Origin: Lottia gigantea
Taxonomy: Eukaryota; Mollusca; Gastropoda; Lottiidae
Direction: 5' to 3'
Assembly (NCBI RefSeq): GCF_000327385.1
Contig: NW_008710049.1
Location: 3,827,550 to 3,891,549 of the forward strand
Length of the DNA: 64,000 nt
The translations under genes were made by a program, and so were the position numbers. Shown here in pieces: positions 1 through 11,780 of the stretch (its first letter is position 1; every line of letters starts with the position of its first letter). The notes under the pieces were generated by a model. The model did not search any database and had not been told where the DNA came from. It worked only from the letters and a program-made list of their open reading frames with translations.

Positions 1-60
1 ACTTGCTGATGACCAGCTGTTGGCTGCACGAAGTCACTTATATCTGAAATTGAAATCTCT

Positions 61-1155
61 ATGAATAATGATCTTTCTAAATTGGATCAATGGTCCAGTG
101 ACTGGCTTGTTAGCTTTAACCCCTCTAAAACCAAAGTAGTCCTTTTTTCAACCAAACCCATAAGCCAATTACCAAACTTGATTCTCGGTCAAGAACCTTT
201 AGAATTCGTACCATTCCATAAACATCTTGGCATCACATTATCGAATGATCTAAAATGGTCGATCCATATCGATACGATTTGTAAGTCTGCCTATAAATTG
301 ATTGGTGTTTTATGTAAACTTAAATTCACTCTCAACAGAAAAACCCTCTTAAGCATTTATACAACTTATGTAAGGCCGCGTCTAGAATTTGCCTGCGAGG
401 TGTGGGATTGCTGTAATATCTCAGATTTAGACCGTCTCGAACATGTCCAGCTTGAAGCCGCCAGAGTCATAACAGGTCTCACTAAATATTGTAAAATTGA
501 ATCCCTATATTTCGAAACCGGCCTGCATACACTTTCCGAACGTAGGAAAACCCGTCGTCTTTCTCTTCTCTATAATATTGTCCACAATAATGCGCCCAAT
601 TATCTTATTGATATCTTAACCCCTATTGATGCTACTCCTAGATTTTATAATCTCAGAAATTCAAATGAAATCCCGATTCCTTTTGCCCGTACTACTGCTT
701 ACCAACGATCGTTTTTTCCCTCTACCACTCATGATTGGAATCTATTAGACGCACAGTTAAAAGACTCCCCCTCCATTAAAGCTTTCAAAATCAATCTTAA
801 AAGAAGTTTCTTATCAAATTCAGCCCCTGTTTATTTTGATGCTGGAGACAGACGTGAAAATATTTTATTAACACGAATTCGTCACAATTGTAGCGGTTTA
901 AATGCTGATCTTTTCAAAATAAATGTTATTACCAATTCTTCTTGTAAATGTGGCTATCATACGGAAAATTCGTTTCATTATTTTTTTGACTGTCAGATTT
1001 ATCGAGCCCAGCGATTAGTACTTTTGTCTAACTTGTCTGACTATGTTGTAAATTTAGAGCTAATTCTGTGTGGTAATCGTAACTTTTCTGTAGATACTAA
1101 TATTATAATTTTTAAACATGTCCATGACTTTATTAAACACTCTAAACGCTTTTAA
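61..1155 (+). CDS. LINE reverse transcriptase, C-terminal fragment (364 codons from first ATG)
   Basis: This is the C-terminal part of a LINE-encoded reverse transcriptase, which makes element cDNA at a nicked target site. After the active site (motif ADD at 5-13, in another frame) come the usual landmarks: SFNPSKTKVV near residue 20, FKHLGI-type HKHLGITLSNDLKW near 53-66, YTTYVRPRLEFACEVW near 100 (thumb region), and LLYNIVHNNAP near 170. Near the end is a Cys/His cluster, CKCG...ENSFHYFFDC..Y, common in Jockey/CR1-type elements. The ATG at 61 is only the first Met in frame. The frame stays open upstream to codon 15 (SLISEIEIS), so the true protein began outside the window. It is not a host gene. 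The stop at 1155 looks genuine because a 3' UTR follows. Confidence 0.85.
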   Translation: MNNDLSKLDQWSSDWLVSFNPSKTKVVLFSTKPISQLPNLILGQEPLEFVPFHKHLGITLSNDLKWSIHIDTICKSAYKLIGVLCKLKFTLNRKTLLSIYTTYVRPRLEFACEVWDCCNISDLDRLEHVQLEAARVITGLTKYCKIESLYFETGLHTLSERRKTRRLSLLYNIVHNNAPNYLIDILTPIDATPRFYNLRNSNEIPIPFARTTAYQRSFFPSTTHDWNLLDAQLKDSPSIKAFKINLKRSFLSNSAPVYFDAGDRRENILLTRIRHNCSGLNADLFKINVITNSSCKCGYHTENSFHYFFDCQIYRAQRLVLLSNLSDYVVNLELILCGNRNFSVDTNIIIFKHVHDFIKHSKRF

Positions 1156-1401
1156 TTGCAAGTTTTACATATATAATGAATCTATTACCATTATTTTCTG
1201 GTTGTCGGTTTATGTTGTTGTTTATATTTTGTTTTCTTCTCTAATTTTTCTTTTCTTTTCTAAAGATTCCAAGTTATTTTGCTTTTAATAACTTTGTTTG
1301 TAAAATATGTTCGTATCTTGTCAATATTATTGTGTATAACTTTGTGTGGAGCAGATTTTTCCTAAGTTCTTGAAACTTGCATCCAATCCCTTTGATTTTC
1401 C

Positions 1402-1407
1402 AATAAA
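1402..1407 (+). terminator. AATAAA polyadenylation signal of the LINE
   Basis: AATAAA lies about 250 bp past the reverse transcriptase stop codon and just before the sequence character changes. It is probably the element's own cleavage and polyadenylation signal. In DNA this AT-rich the hexamer alone is weak evidence; its position is what supports it. Confidence 0.4.
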
Positions 1408-2846
1408 ATATGTTTAAACTAACAGGGGAATATCATTGCTGAATTGAAGTGAACAATATAAGTTAATATTGTTATTGGTGGGCATCTGTATGAGTGGCGT
1501 ATTTGAAATGATTATAAGACTAAATTATGATTTTAAATATGGTGAATGATCATTAAAGAAAAAGATCATTAAAGAAAATAATTGGGCAGATGATCCTTGC
1601 ACTCCCAACAAACTTGCAGGACTGCATTCAATAAAGCTAAATGTTTCAAAGCATTCTGTGTTGTGTTTTGTTATTTTAAGATAGCTGCAGGGGAAACAGA
1701 ATCGTATCACGAATACGGGTTTTGACATGGTCTTATTAACCAATCAAATCGGTAGAACAGAGGTCATGTGAACAAAACACAACACCGCCCGTTTGAAGAG
1801 ATAAGAACACATTCTTTCCAAGTAAATATTCCAAAGTAAGGTTTGATTTTCACTTGGCTTCAATTCTTTATCAAAAATCTTGCTGAATTCTGTATCATAC
1901 ATATTCATCAAAATATGTAATGGCACGCTGCTATCATTTTGTTTAAGTTCGCAAACAAAGCATCATAATGAGTTTTGATTGGCCGAGATTTGTTACCAAT
2001 ACATTAGGGCTAATTTTGATGAGACAATATTTATCTATGAATACGGAATTCTCACTTGTATTACCACAGCCCCAAATGGGGGTGTGGTTTGGACACGATG
2101 GGGAAATAAGTTAACATAAATTGTCAACTGAATGTGTTGCTGTTCCTCTGTATATGATTGATTTAGAAGCATTGATCGAGCAGCATTTCTTTCCACTGAG
2201 GAAGGGTTTTTGAATATTTTATAGGCAAGACAAGATAATACTATCCTGCTTTTATCAAGTCTTATATTTATATTGTAAATAGATTAACTGTAGGTAAACA
2301 ACACAAGTATTTATTTTATAAATAATTCCAACATTCCTGAAATTTCACACTTTCTAGATACTGTTGATGTTTAATATTATTGTTTCTGTGATAACTTCAG
2401 CAATAATTTAAGCTCCATAGAATTGTTCATGTGGCTGGTTTGGAACTACTTTTGACTCTGGACTCCAACAAAAAGTTTCTTATACAAGAAAATAATAAAT
2501 AATTGTTATTAAATATGAAATTTTTTGGTTTGGTTTGTAATTTTTTTTATACTTTAAGAAGAAATTTCAGGATATTCTTATTCTTGTAACTTTAAATAAA
2601 AAATTTAATGGAAGATTTGATCTGAAATTATCAGCGCTTGAAATGTTGTTAATTACCACCATCAGCAACTATCAGTCAGTACCCATATTAAAGTTATGTT
2701 ATGTACACACAGCAGCTTTAGGATAAGATTGTTATCTTTCTGGAATTCATTGATGAGATTTGTTACTATTTATAGTTTAAATAAATTCCTTGCAGTGGTA
2801 TGAAGTGTGTATGATATTGGTGGGTGGTGTGATAAATATTGCCATG

Positions 2847-2911
2847 TGCTCAGCTGATAGAGTCTGCCATCTGGAACTCATCAGCATAAAATTCCAGGTA
2901 ATGGTCAATGA
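2847..2911 (+). repeat. tRNA-derived SINE head, degenerate
   Basis: GCTCAGCTGATAGAG matches the A-box/D-arm of tRNA-derived SINEs (consensus TAGCTCAGYYGGTAGAG). About 30 bases on, a worn B-box (ATAAAATTCCAG in place of GGTTCGAATTCC) follows at the right spacing. Such heads act as internal RNA polymerase III promoters in live SINEs. This one has lost the B-box core and is probably silent. No clear tail or target-site duplication was found. Confidence 0.45.
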
Positions 2912-4830
2912 AACCTAGTCCATGTATCATTATTATCTATAACAGTTTTTCTACATGTAATTGACCACCTTAATGCTGATCTAAATTGAAAATAGACATT
3001 TTAACATTCCATTCCAATTCTGGACACCATCCTCAGAACAGACCTGGTAGACAGCAGTAATGTAAATGATAACAGTGCATGCCTTTAAACATTCACCTTT
3101 TTCACGCAGTATTTCATCATATCGAGTCCGATTGTTGCTTACATCTGTGGATTACTATCTTGAGATGAGTTCCACAGCATGTCCAGAACAGTTTACAGAC
3201 GTTCATTTAACTGTTATGTTAATAAGCACATTCTATTACAGCCAAATCTGCCCTTTATTGAATCTTTGTAATAAAGACGCATACTAGAGTAGGATCTAGT
3301 CTAGGACTCACCATGGATATCTTTTTAGACATTTAGTTTAAGCATGCTCTTTTATTGTCCTTGAATAATCCACGTTGCCATTAAATTTAAAAACAACAGA
3401 AACTTTAGTTCAGAATCAATGATTTTTTATGCATTAAGTCTGACAAAAAAATCTATTAGGCTTTCTTTTTTATCAGAAACCAGTTTCTATAAAACAAACA
3501 TTTTCTCATGAAAATATCTACTCTTTCCCTGATTGCTTCTTTCTGTCCCAATAACTGTTAGTTTTTCCCTCTACAAATATTTGCTGTGAAGCTTATCTCC
3601 CAACTCCGGTCAATTTCTAATTTTCTCAACGGAGATTTCTATTTTCTTCTAAGATTATTTTGTGACAAGTAACAGATTATCTGCCACGTGAAAATTAAAT
3701 TCAAACTCAATTTTTTTGTCTTCTGACCTGAATGATAAATTCTGGTTGTCATTCTGTAGCTGTTAGTCTGGAAGAATTTAAAGACTTCAATTATGGAATC
3801 AAAAGAATCAAATTTTTGATGTAAAGACATCATATTTGGTACATCTAAGATGTTTAAATTGCTTGATATATTTTCATTTTTTATAACAAGAAATTACAGG
3901 AATTTGTTTGATGTATTGTTTACGATGTATTTATGGAATTGAATTACAGTTCTTTCACATCTCTTGCTTCACTAGTATGGTTAGCCTCGTCTCTTCAAAT
4001 ACACCATGGACAGTTATTTTATAGGAAAACACTTAATGTGACCTATGTTCCCAAAAATTACAAAGTTTTGCTTTCCAGGTCAATTATAAGCATATTACAA
4101 TATTTCACCATCAGGGTTCTACACATTTTGGAGAAAAAACTGGTTGGATGGTTGGTAGATGACAAGATAATGTTTGCTTCCAGGTGAAACTGATATCTCA
4201 AACTAGGTACTTGTTGGTAGTCTTGGTAGTTTGGTTGGTTCAATTTTGATGATTCTGTGCTGTTGAAAAAACAAAAGAACAAAAACATCAGAATTAGATG
4301 TCTGCTTTTATACTCTCATGTTTTGAAAACAAACCATTTCAATTTGTATCCAGGTTACTCTCCTGTGTATACAACTGGTTTCAAAAGAACTTCAATAAAC
4401 ATCAAAGCAAATTCAAAAGAAAATCAAAGTTTTGAAGTGGCAGTTGGTATTACAGGACCCTGCCGTACTTGATTGAAAGAATAAAGACTCATATTTCTGG
4501 ATCTGGAGATTTCTGTCAGATCTCTGTATTGGTCTTATTAAATATTAGATTTGGTAAACATTTGCTTTGGTCATTTGGTCATAATCCAGTCCATTAGACC
4601 GACCAATCAATATCCTTAATCCAAGTTCTTCTCATATCATGTGACTTACACGACCTCATTTGATGAGCCAATATGGTCAAATGTGCTGATCGTAAAGTTG
4701 GCCTGTCTTTATTTGATAGTGCTTATGAGTAAAAGAGGTAAAAACCATCAGATAACTTGATGAGCTATGTGAAGCCTCCAAAGAGGGATGCCAAGATTCC
4801 TGAAATTGATGCTTTGGACTCAAGATCTTC

Positions 4831-5072
4831 AATTCATCCAGTATTAAGCTTGTAATCAAAATCTCGTAACAGAAAAGTTGCATAAATCTCCTTTGGATTC
4901 AAGATCTTCAATATGACAATGAAACAGTGTTGTCAGTCATAGGCTGCAATCTGGAGCTTTTGCTTGACACATCAAGTTTGAACGATATTATGAGGTTCCA
5001 ATTCATCTAGTATTAAGCTTGTAATCAAAATCTCGTAATGTTGCAAAAAGTTGCTAAAGTCTCCTGTCAATC
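4831..5072 (+). repeat. Local direct duplication, about 169-bp offset
   Basis: A block that includes AGTATTAAGCTTGTAATCAA followed by AATCTCGTAA occurs at 4831-4895 and again at 5000-5070. The following parts (AGTTGC...TAAA.TCTCCT) also align. Identity is high through the core of about 45 bp. It looks like a local tandem duplication, not two transposon insertions. Confidence 0.7.
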
Positions 5073-5775
5073 AGCATGATCTTGTCTTCCAGTCATGAAG
5101 TCTCAATTATCCAGTGCTATATTTTCTTTTATTGGAAGTTCAGTTACACACATTGTGAAAGTTAAGTTTTGTTAGAATATACCTTTGAAAGCTCTTTGGG
5201 ATTTAGTTCTGGAAACATGGACTTTTGTTTGAAAGATAAGAAGCCAAATTGTCTGGGCATGGAAGATTTATTCAGTATTAGAAACCATGGGAGATGAAGA
5301 AAGTTGGTTTCATCAAGTAGTCGGTCGGTCGGTCTTGAATATTAGTTACCCATGAGTATATTGACTTAGGTTCAAATCTACTTTATTAACCACTAATACT
5401 GAAGAGTTGAGTAAGGGGAATAACTGCTAGTCACATGTTTCATTAAGTGTTATTAGAAATTGTAGTTTGTCCCGCGATTGACAAATATAAGAAATGTAAA
5501 AACAAATCCGAGTTGATTGGATTATACTTGTTAATGGACCATTTATCATTGGACAAGTCCATGGTATTGATATAGATTTCATTGGCCTTAACTTGTAAAC
5601 AAAATAATTGAGATTCTTATAGAATGTTCTTTATGAACTTGGATGCTTATGTCCATTGCAAATAAAGATCATCATTTGGGATACAATTTCATATTTTTTG
5701 AAAATCTTGTTTCATAAACCCCTTTTACTATAAACTTATGAATTCTGTGTAATGTAAACGCGGTCAAGCATTCTG

Positions 5776-5826
5776 AGAACCATTCCAATTCTGGCCGTAG
5801 TAGTGAGGCGGCCTGGGAACGGTTCT
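5776..5826. repeat. GC-rich hairpin (inverted repeat)
   Basis: AGAACCATTCC and GGCCG on the left pair with CGGCC and GGAACGGTTCT on the right, around a loop of about 11 bases. It is clearly GC-richer than its surroundings. It may be a MITE remnant or a structured transcript element. Function unknown. Confidence 0.55.
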
Positions 5827-5954
5827 ATTTGTGCTAATTAGAAAGACACAAGCTCAAAAGACAAATTTGATGAAAATCTTGGGACAAAAATCGAAAAGAA
5901 TACATGAAAATTTGGTATTATCAGCCTCTTCACACTCGATTTGATCACTAGTTT

Positions 5955-5980
5955 GACACTAGTTTTTTAACCCTAGTGTC
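5955..5980. repeat. Short perfect inverted repeat
   Basis: GACACTAG and CTAGTGTC form a perfect 8-bp stem with a 10-base loop. It is small enough to be chance. No adjoining terminator or gene gives it a role. Confidence 0.4.
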
Positions 5981-8900
5981 TTGAAATGATCATATAAATG
6001 ATTTAACTATTTTTCTGTGTTAAATAATAGAGACTGTTACATTGTGTCTTCATTATAAATTTTTCATGACTCAATTCAGAAACAGAATCTTACAGAAGAA
6101 ATACTTGTATGTCGTTATAATGTCATTTTAAAGAAATGCATGCACAAAGGTAACTGAATATTATTGTTTGTCTTATTGTTTTCTGTCAAAGGATAATTCT
6201 TATGGGGTATAGTCTGTAACAAGGTCTAGTTTTTTTGTCCAATTGACTCTCAATGTCAAGCTGTACCACTGGTGGGAGGAAACCAGACCATGTGGTCATG
6301 GGTTATTAATAGGAAGCATCTTCAGCATCAGACCCTGCCTGAAATACTATCTCCTCCAAAATGTTATTAATGTTTGGCCCTGCCAGATTAGCCAACAAAG
6401 GTATAACTGACTAGGCCACCATGAGTGTCAATACGTCCAATCAGAAGTATCTATTTTGGATGCAATAATCAAGTGCGTGGTAAGTTAATAGAAAATACAG
6501 ATAATCAAAATGTATTTTTCTGTTTTGTGGAAAAGGTAGTAATTGTGCCAGTCTTTTTTAGTCAATCAGTTTATAGCAATCAATATTTATTAGATTTTGG
6601 TCTCAGTGGAATTACATAATAGTAACCTTTGGTAGAAGATTTCATATTCTCTGACTTTTATGCAATTATCAAGATTGTATTGTTGAAATTTTAGACATTT
6701 CTATCTAAATGCAAATATGTAGTGCATAATCAGTTACTTATTTCATATTCGACTAACAGTTCTATTATTTTATTACAAGGCTGTTGAATTAATTGCTATT
6801 ATGTCTTCAAGTTCTTTTTTTGGATACTTTTGATAATAGATAATTCTGTTAGAATGTGTATGTGAAGTGTTTTTATTTTTATATTTTGTGGCGTGGTTCT
6901 CCTGGACTTGCTAACAATCTGAGCATTGCATACAAAGACAAGCAATCTAAAGTTTTCAGAGTTTGTTGATAAGAAATTGTATTAAATTTTTGTTGATTAA
7001 CACTATGAGTAGTTGAAACATTGTATCAATATTCCATCCTGTGACCTTTAAACAGATTTCTCTTTACACCCACATTCTTTTATTACGCAAAATTAAATAA
7101 GATTTTATGTCTTAATATAAAACTTATTGATTAGGCCTATACATGTAGGAATGAATTTTGAAAAGATATTAACTTTATATAATTTTGGATGTAAATTTCA
7201 TGAGAAAAAATAATATTTTTATAAAATGACTTTAAAAGAAATAAGAAATATTTATTTTATTTTGTAACATTTACAGTAAAATGTTTTAGATAGTTAACAT
7301 TTATTGGTTATTTGTAATAACATTGATAAAAACAAAAATCCTGAAGTCATTTCTGTTTGCTTGAGTTATTACCTGATTGACATAATATTGATTTATATAT
7401 TTCAAATTTCATGTAAAAGTTTCATGTTTATGTTCTAATCTGTTTAAACGGAAGATATTAGAGAAAAATTGATGGATAAATTACTACTTGTGATACAGAG
7501 CATGAAAACCATATTGTAGATTAATACAGAATATAGTTTTTAATCTTGAAAACTGTGAGTGAATCCTCTATATCACGTAACATAGAGAAAAATTCCAGTT
7601 ACAATATCAATGATTACTAGCTTAGATATCAATGTTTATCATGAAACTTCCTTCCTGTTAGATAAATTTAAAATCATCCAATGTATTGATTTTTCGAGTT
7701 ATTGGGTTTGATACAAGTTGGAATGATATGGAAAATTATAACTACATAAAAAAACCTGTGAAATAATCTTGTTTCCTCCCATTACCAAAAAAATTCTAGC
7801 TTTGTGACCCACACTCTTGTTTTAAATTGGAAATTACCTCTCATATCTCATCAACACTTAATTTTGTTAGATTTGTCTTTTAATCACTGTGTACTAAAGT
7901 TTCAACATTCCTATGTTTATATTGTCTATTGTTTATATGAGCTAGTGGGTTATGTTGATGTTTGTGAAGTAACAGTGGCAGCAAAATGGTTAACATCTCC
8001 AATTGTACCCCAACTTTATTTTTAACAAATTTAAAAATATAATTTTTTCCCATTGTGTCAGAATGCATCAAATCAATTCTATTTTTTTTGTAAAGGAGAA
8101 CCCTCTCAGTCGTTTCATGAGAGGCTTGCAATTATGACGGCTACACAGCATTGCCACATTTTGAAAGAGTCTCACAGCTTTTTACTGGATCTTTTAAGAT
8201 GTAAGAGATTCACAAAGCCACCAGGCCTCAGTTCAGTTGTCTGCTTCAATCAACTCTAGTTTTGCATTCTGCAGCTTATTTATATGTCAAGACTCTTATA
8301 AAAGAAAAAAAATGTAATGTTTTGGTTAACTGAAGTTAACTGTGGCGTGTGCTTTCTACCCAGTACACTCTACCTACCTAGATTGACTTCACAGATTACA
8401 CTCAGTTCATCAATTTAGATTTATATTCTTTCAAATAAAAAAAAAATAAAACTTCATTATCCTTTCTTTATCTTTTTAGGTTCAAACAAGTTTGAATGAA
8501 ATTAGCCAATTGAAGTGTGTTGAAACTTTGATGAAAGTAAGAACTAATCAGAGATTTGAGTGAGAACATGCAGCAATAACTCACTGGTGAAACAAAAGAA
8601 ACATTGCAGAAGATACAACTTGATGACTTACAGACTTGTACTTTTATTCAAAGTTAAAAAAAACATAAAATTAATTTTCTAAAAGAATTAAACTCACAAT
8701 TATTTCATGTAGACTTTGCTCAATAAATGTGAGATCTGTTAGAAATTTCTTACGAAATTTAATTTAATGTTTCAATTGAAAGTGGAACGGTTTTTGCGTC
8801 TTCTGCACTTGATTTCTTCAGAAAGACTTTGAGCCGGCACGTGATGGTTAATTTGTAGTTCTGGATATTGATTTTTGAGTGAAGAATGTGTTAACTAGAA

Positions 8901-11429
8901 AAAAGAACTATGTCAAGTACATTAAATGCCAACAGAAAGTCAAATCGCAAAGACGGCAGAGAAAAAAAAGTGGATGTTGTGTTTTTGTTGGTGCAGAATA
9001 GACAGAATTTAAAAGGTTGAACATAGAGGTGAGAATTGAATTTCCTCAAGAATTTATTGAAAAAATAATCATGTTTATGAATCAGTCAAGCATGTGTTCA
9101 AGGATTGCTGCTGACATACACAAAAAATATGTTACTTGAAATGAAGTTGTCAACCTATTAAAAAAAATTCTGAATGGTGTTCAATATTTGTTAAGGAAGT
9201 TGATTTTGATTTAAATATTTAAAAATCAATAATATGACTTAAACAAAAGAAACTTTGAAAATAAGATGTTATTAAGACTCTCTAGTGGGTGGTAAAAAGT
9301 TAAGTAAGAAGTTTCTATTGATTAAATAATAAAGCAAACATGTTTTAAGGATGTTGTTTTGTTTATTAATAAAAATAAAAATAGCTTTATTGTTTATTAT
9401 CCGTCTTGACATTAACTTTGTATTCAGTTGACATTCATAAAGCAGTTTTCAGAATATGATATCACTTGTTTGATCGAAGATGGCTCTTTTTGGCAGGATC
9501 TTAGCATGGCTTGGTAAAACCTATACTAACTATCAAGTATTGATTTGCTGAAACTTTTTATGTACCTTACTATCAATAGCCAAAATTATTGAAACTTACA
9601 CTGTTTTGTTCCTTTGACAACTGTCTGAGTGACATCACTGATATTTTATTAGCAAAAAATTAATCAAGATGATTAACTGAATTAGCATTCATGAAATGAA
9701 ATGAAATAACTTTATAGAATTAAGTTGAAGTTAATGAAGGGTGGCGATCAGTAGAAAATTAATACTGACATTCCTGTAGATAAACCATTATCACATATGT
9801 TGCCATTAATTATAGCCAATCATATTTCAATTGCAGGAACCAGGAAAGAGGACTTCCTTAGCAACCCTGCTCTTTAATTAGTTGAGATTTATAACTTATG
9901 TGCTTGCTTTGAACTGTAATGAAGATTTAGTTTGATACAGCAGTAAATTAGCACATCATTAGCCTTAGTTAAATTTTAACAACTTTTTGCTTGAATGTGT
10001 GAAACGCGAAATGATATTACGACAAATGTGTTAATTGATGCTCACTCAGGCTTGAAAATGTAGGCGTAAATTGCTCGTGCTGGATTATTATTTGTAACGT
10101 TGATGTTTTCTATGATGTACAGTGACTTTTAACGAGAATTTTTTGGAAAGGAAATGGTGTTAATTTACTGTGAAGCTATAAAATAACTTAAAAATTCTCG
10201 ATTATTAAAAGAGCTATTAGAATTTCAAAATATTTTGACTTGTGGGTGTAAATTTGCGAAGAAGTTTGCAGTAAATGATCAACTGGATGAAATGTTTGAA
10301 TAATAGAATTAATATCATATCAATTTTAACACTTTATCTACTTATTCAAGCGACAATTCAAATATTGGAACTATGTTGCAATGTTGCATTTAATTTAGAT
10401 GGAATGTGCCTAGGTGTAGATATGTGCAAAAAAATCAGAATGTGACATGAAATTAATTTTGATGTCATCAAGATAATGTGAAAGGTTCAAGGACAAATAT
10501 TGATATCATTGGATTGTATGTTATAAATGGTGGAAAGGAGTATGGTTATAAAATAACTTTCTGATTAAATAGATATTGCTTATTGTTTACAACCAGAAAC
10601 AGTGTGGTGTATGGATTCATGTAGATTGTTTGAAGAGAAAAATATCAAAGCTTATTTTTAGATGACATTTTAGAGGAAAATCCACCTTTAAAGTTCAGCA
10701 CCTTTTCAAAGTTTATTCAAGAAAATTTTTATAAAATTGTAACCCAAGATGAAGGGTCTTATATCTTTTGATGCTAAAACAATCTGAAGGTGAAAAAAAA
10801 TTGCCTTTCATGAGCATTCACGTTGAAATAAACGGCAAAAACATGTGTATTAAATGAACCTGTGTGTTTAACATGTGTAGAATCAGGAAAGTGCATTAAA
10901 ACTGTAGAATTGTTATTGTATGGAAAATATATTTTAAACGTGTGCCGTGTTGTATTTGATAGTGTATTTCTTGACTAACGACAGGTTTATGAAGATATAC
11001 TGACAAAATGTATAAGAATGATATTTTGTATTAGAGAAATTCATATGCTTGTTTTACAGTTAATATAATATAGATCAGTTTACTGTCCATGTGTGCTTAA
11101 CTAATGATACAAAATACAGCAAGGAATATCTGCTCCGAAATTTCATGTGTATTTAGGTATAATTCTACAACTATACAATAAGATCTATGAAAATAAAATA
11201 TAAAAGAAAAACATGTGCTCAGCATAACTTATTTTTCAGTTTGTGCATTTAATGTGCATTACTAGAAATAGAACAATAATCTATCAGCTAACCCTGGGGA
11301 ATGTGTACAATAGCTATGTTATTGTAATTTAAAAACCTGATGCTGTGAATGTATACATACAATAGACCAATACATTACATACACACCAATAGTGTATTAG
11401 CCTAAAATGCCAATATACTCTACAAGCTA

Positions 11430-11780
11430 CTTGTCGCGTGGAATGTTCAAGTGAATGGAGTGTTTTAAGAATACTTGCCGGTCTGTCGTGTGACTGAACT
11501 CTTTGCGTTTCAGTGTGAATGAATAAAAGGAGCATAATTCAGTAAAACTGTGGTCTTTTTGGGGGATTTTCATGGAATTTGTTAAAGTAAAGGTGTATTT
11601 CTGTTAAGGAATATTTTTCTGTGAAATCTATTGTGGTGTCAATCCTATAGGATAATGTTCACTGGAAATTTCTGTGACTGAGTGAATTAACTTTGGTGTG
11701 TATTTTGGATTAGGTTGTATGTACTTTGGAATTATTTTGTGTTATTCTGGAAGTTGGATTGCCAGGCTGTATTAGAATCG
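11430..11780 (+). promoter_or_regulatory. Possible promoter and non-coding first exon ending at a strong donor
   Basis: This stretch is less AT-rich than its neighbours and holds several CpG dinucleotides (TTGTCGCGTGG, GCCGGTCTGTCGTG). It contains a TATA-like AATAAAAGG at 11522-11530 and ends at a full donor, GTAAGT, at 11781-11786. The ATG exon at 33647 has a strong acceptor directly upstream, so that gene must have an earlier non-coding exon. This is one candidate for it. Nothing in the sequence links the two, and a donor of this quality also occurs by chance in 64 kb. Confidence 0.2.

Larger units (their letters stand above)
1..1420 (+). mobile_element. LINE (non-LTR retrotransposon), 3' part with 3' UTR
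   Basis: This is the 3' end of a non-LTR retrotransposon that enters from the left edge. It carries the end of the reverse transcriptase ORF (to 1155), then about 260 bp of T-rich 3' UTR with an AATAAA signal at 1402-1407. No long poly-A and no target-site duplication were found, so the 3' boundary near 1415-1420 is approximate. The residues LADD, the catalytic motif C of reverse transcriptase, are readable at 2-13 in frame 2, while the long ORF is in frame 1. The copy therefore carries at least one small indel just after the active site. The long open frame suggests a fairly young but defective copy. The clade (Jockey/CR1-like) is inferred from the style of the C-terminal region. Confidence 0.85.
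1421..11340. other. Gene-free stretch with repeats
   Basis: No convincing coding exon was seen on either strand in about 9.9 kb. Open frames of 60-84 codons occur, but none resembles a known protein or has a matching pair of splice sites. Content recognised: a 16-bp direct repeat at 1548-1579, a tRNA-like SINE head near 2847, a direct repeat at 4831/5000, and hairpins at 5776-5826 and 5955-5980. The rest is AT-rich sequence in which I see nothing definable. Confidence 0.6.

Noticed and set aside
8480-8536. 57-bp candidate exon between TTTATCTTTTTAG and GTAAGA, open in one frame
   Set aside because: It is too short to judge, there is no partner exon in phase, and such pairs are expected by chance in this much AT-rich DNA.
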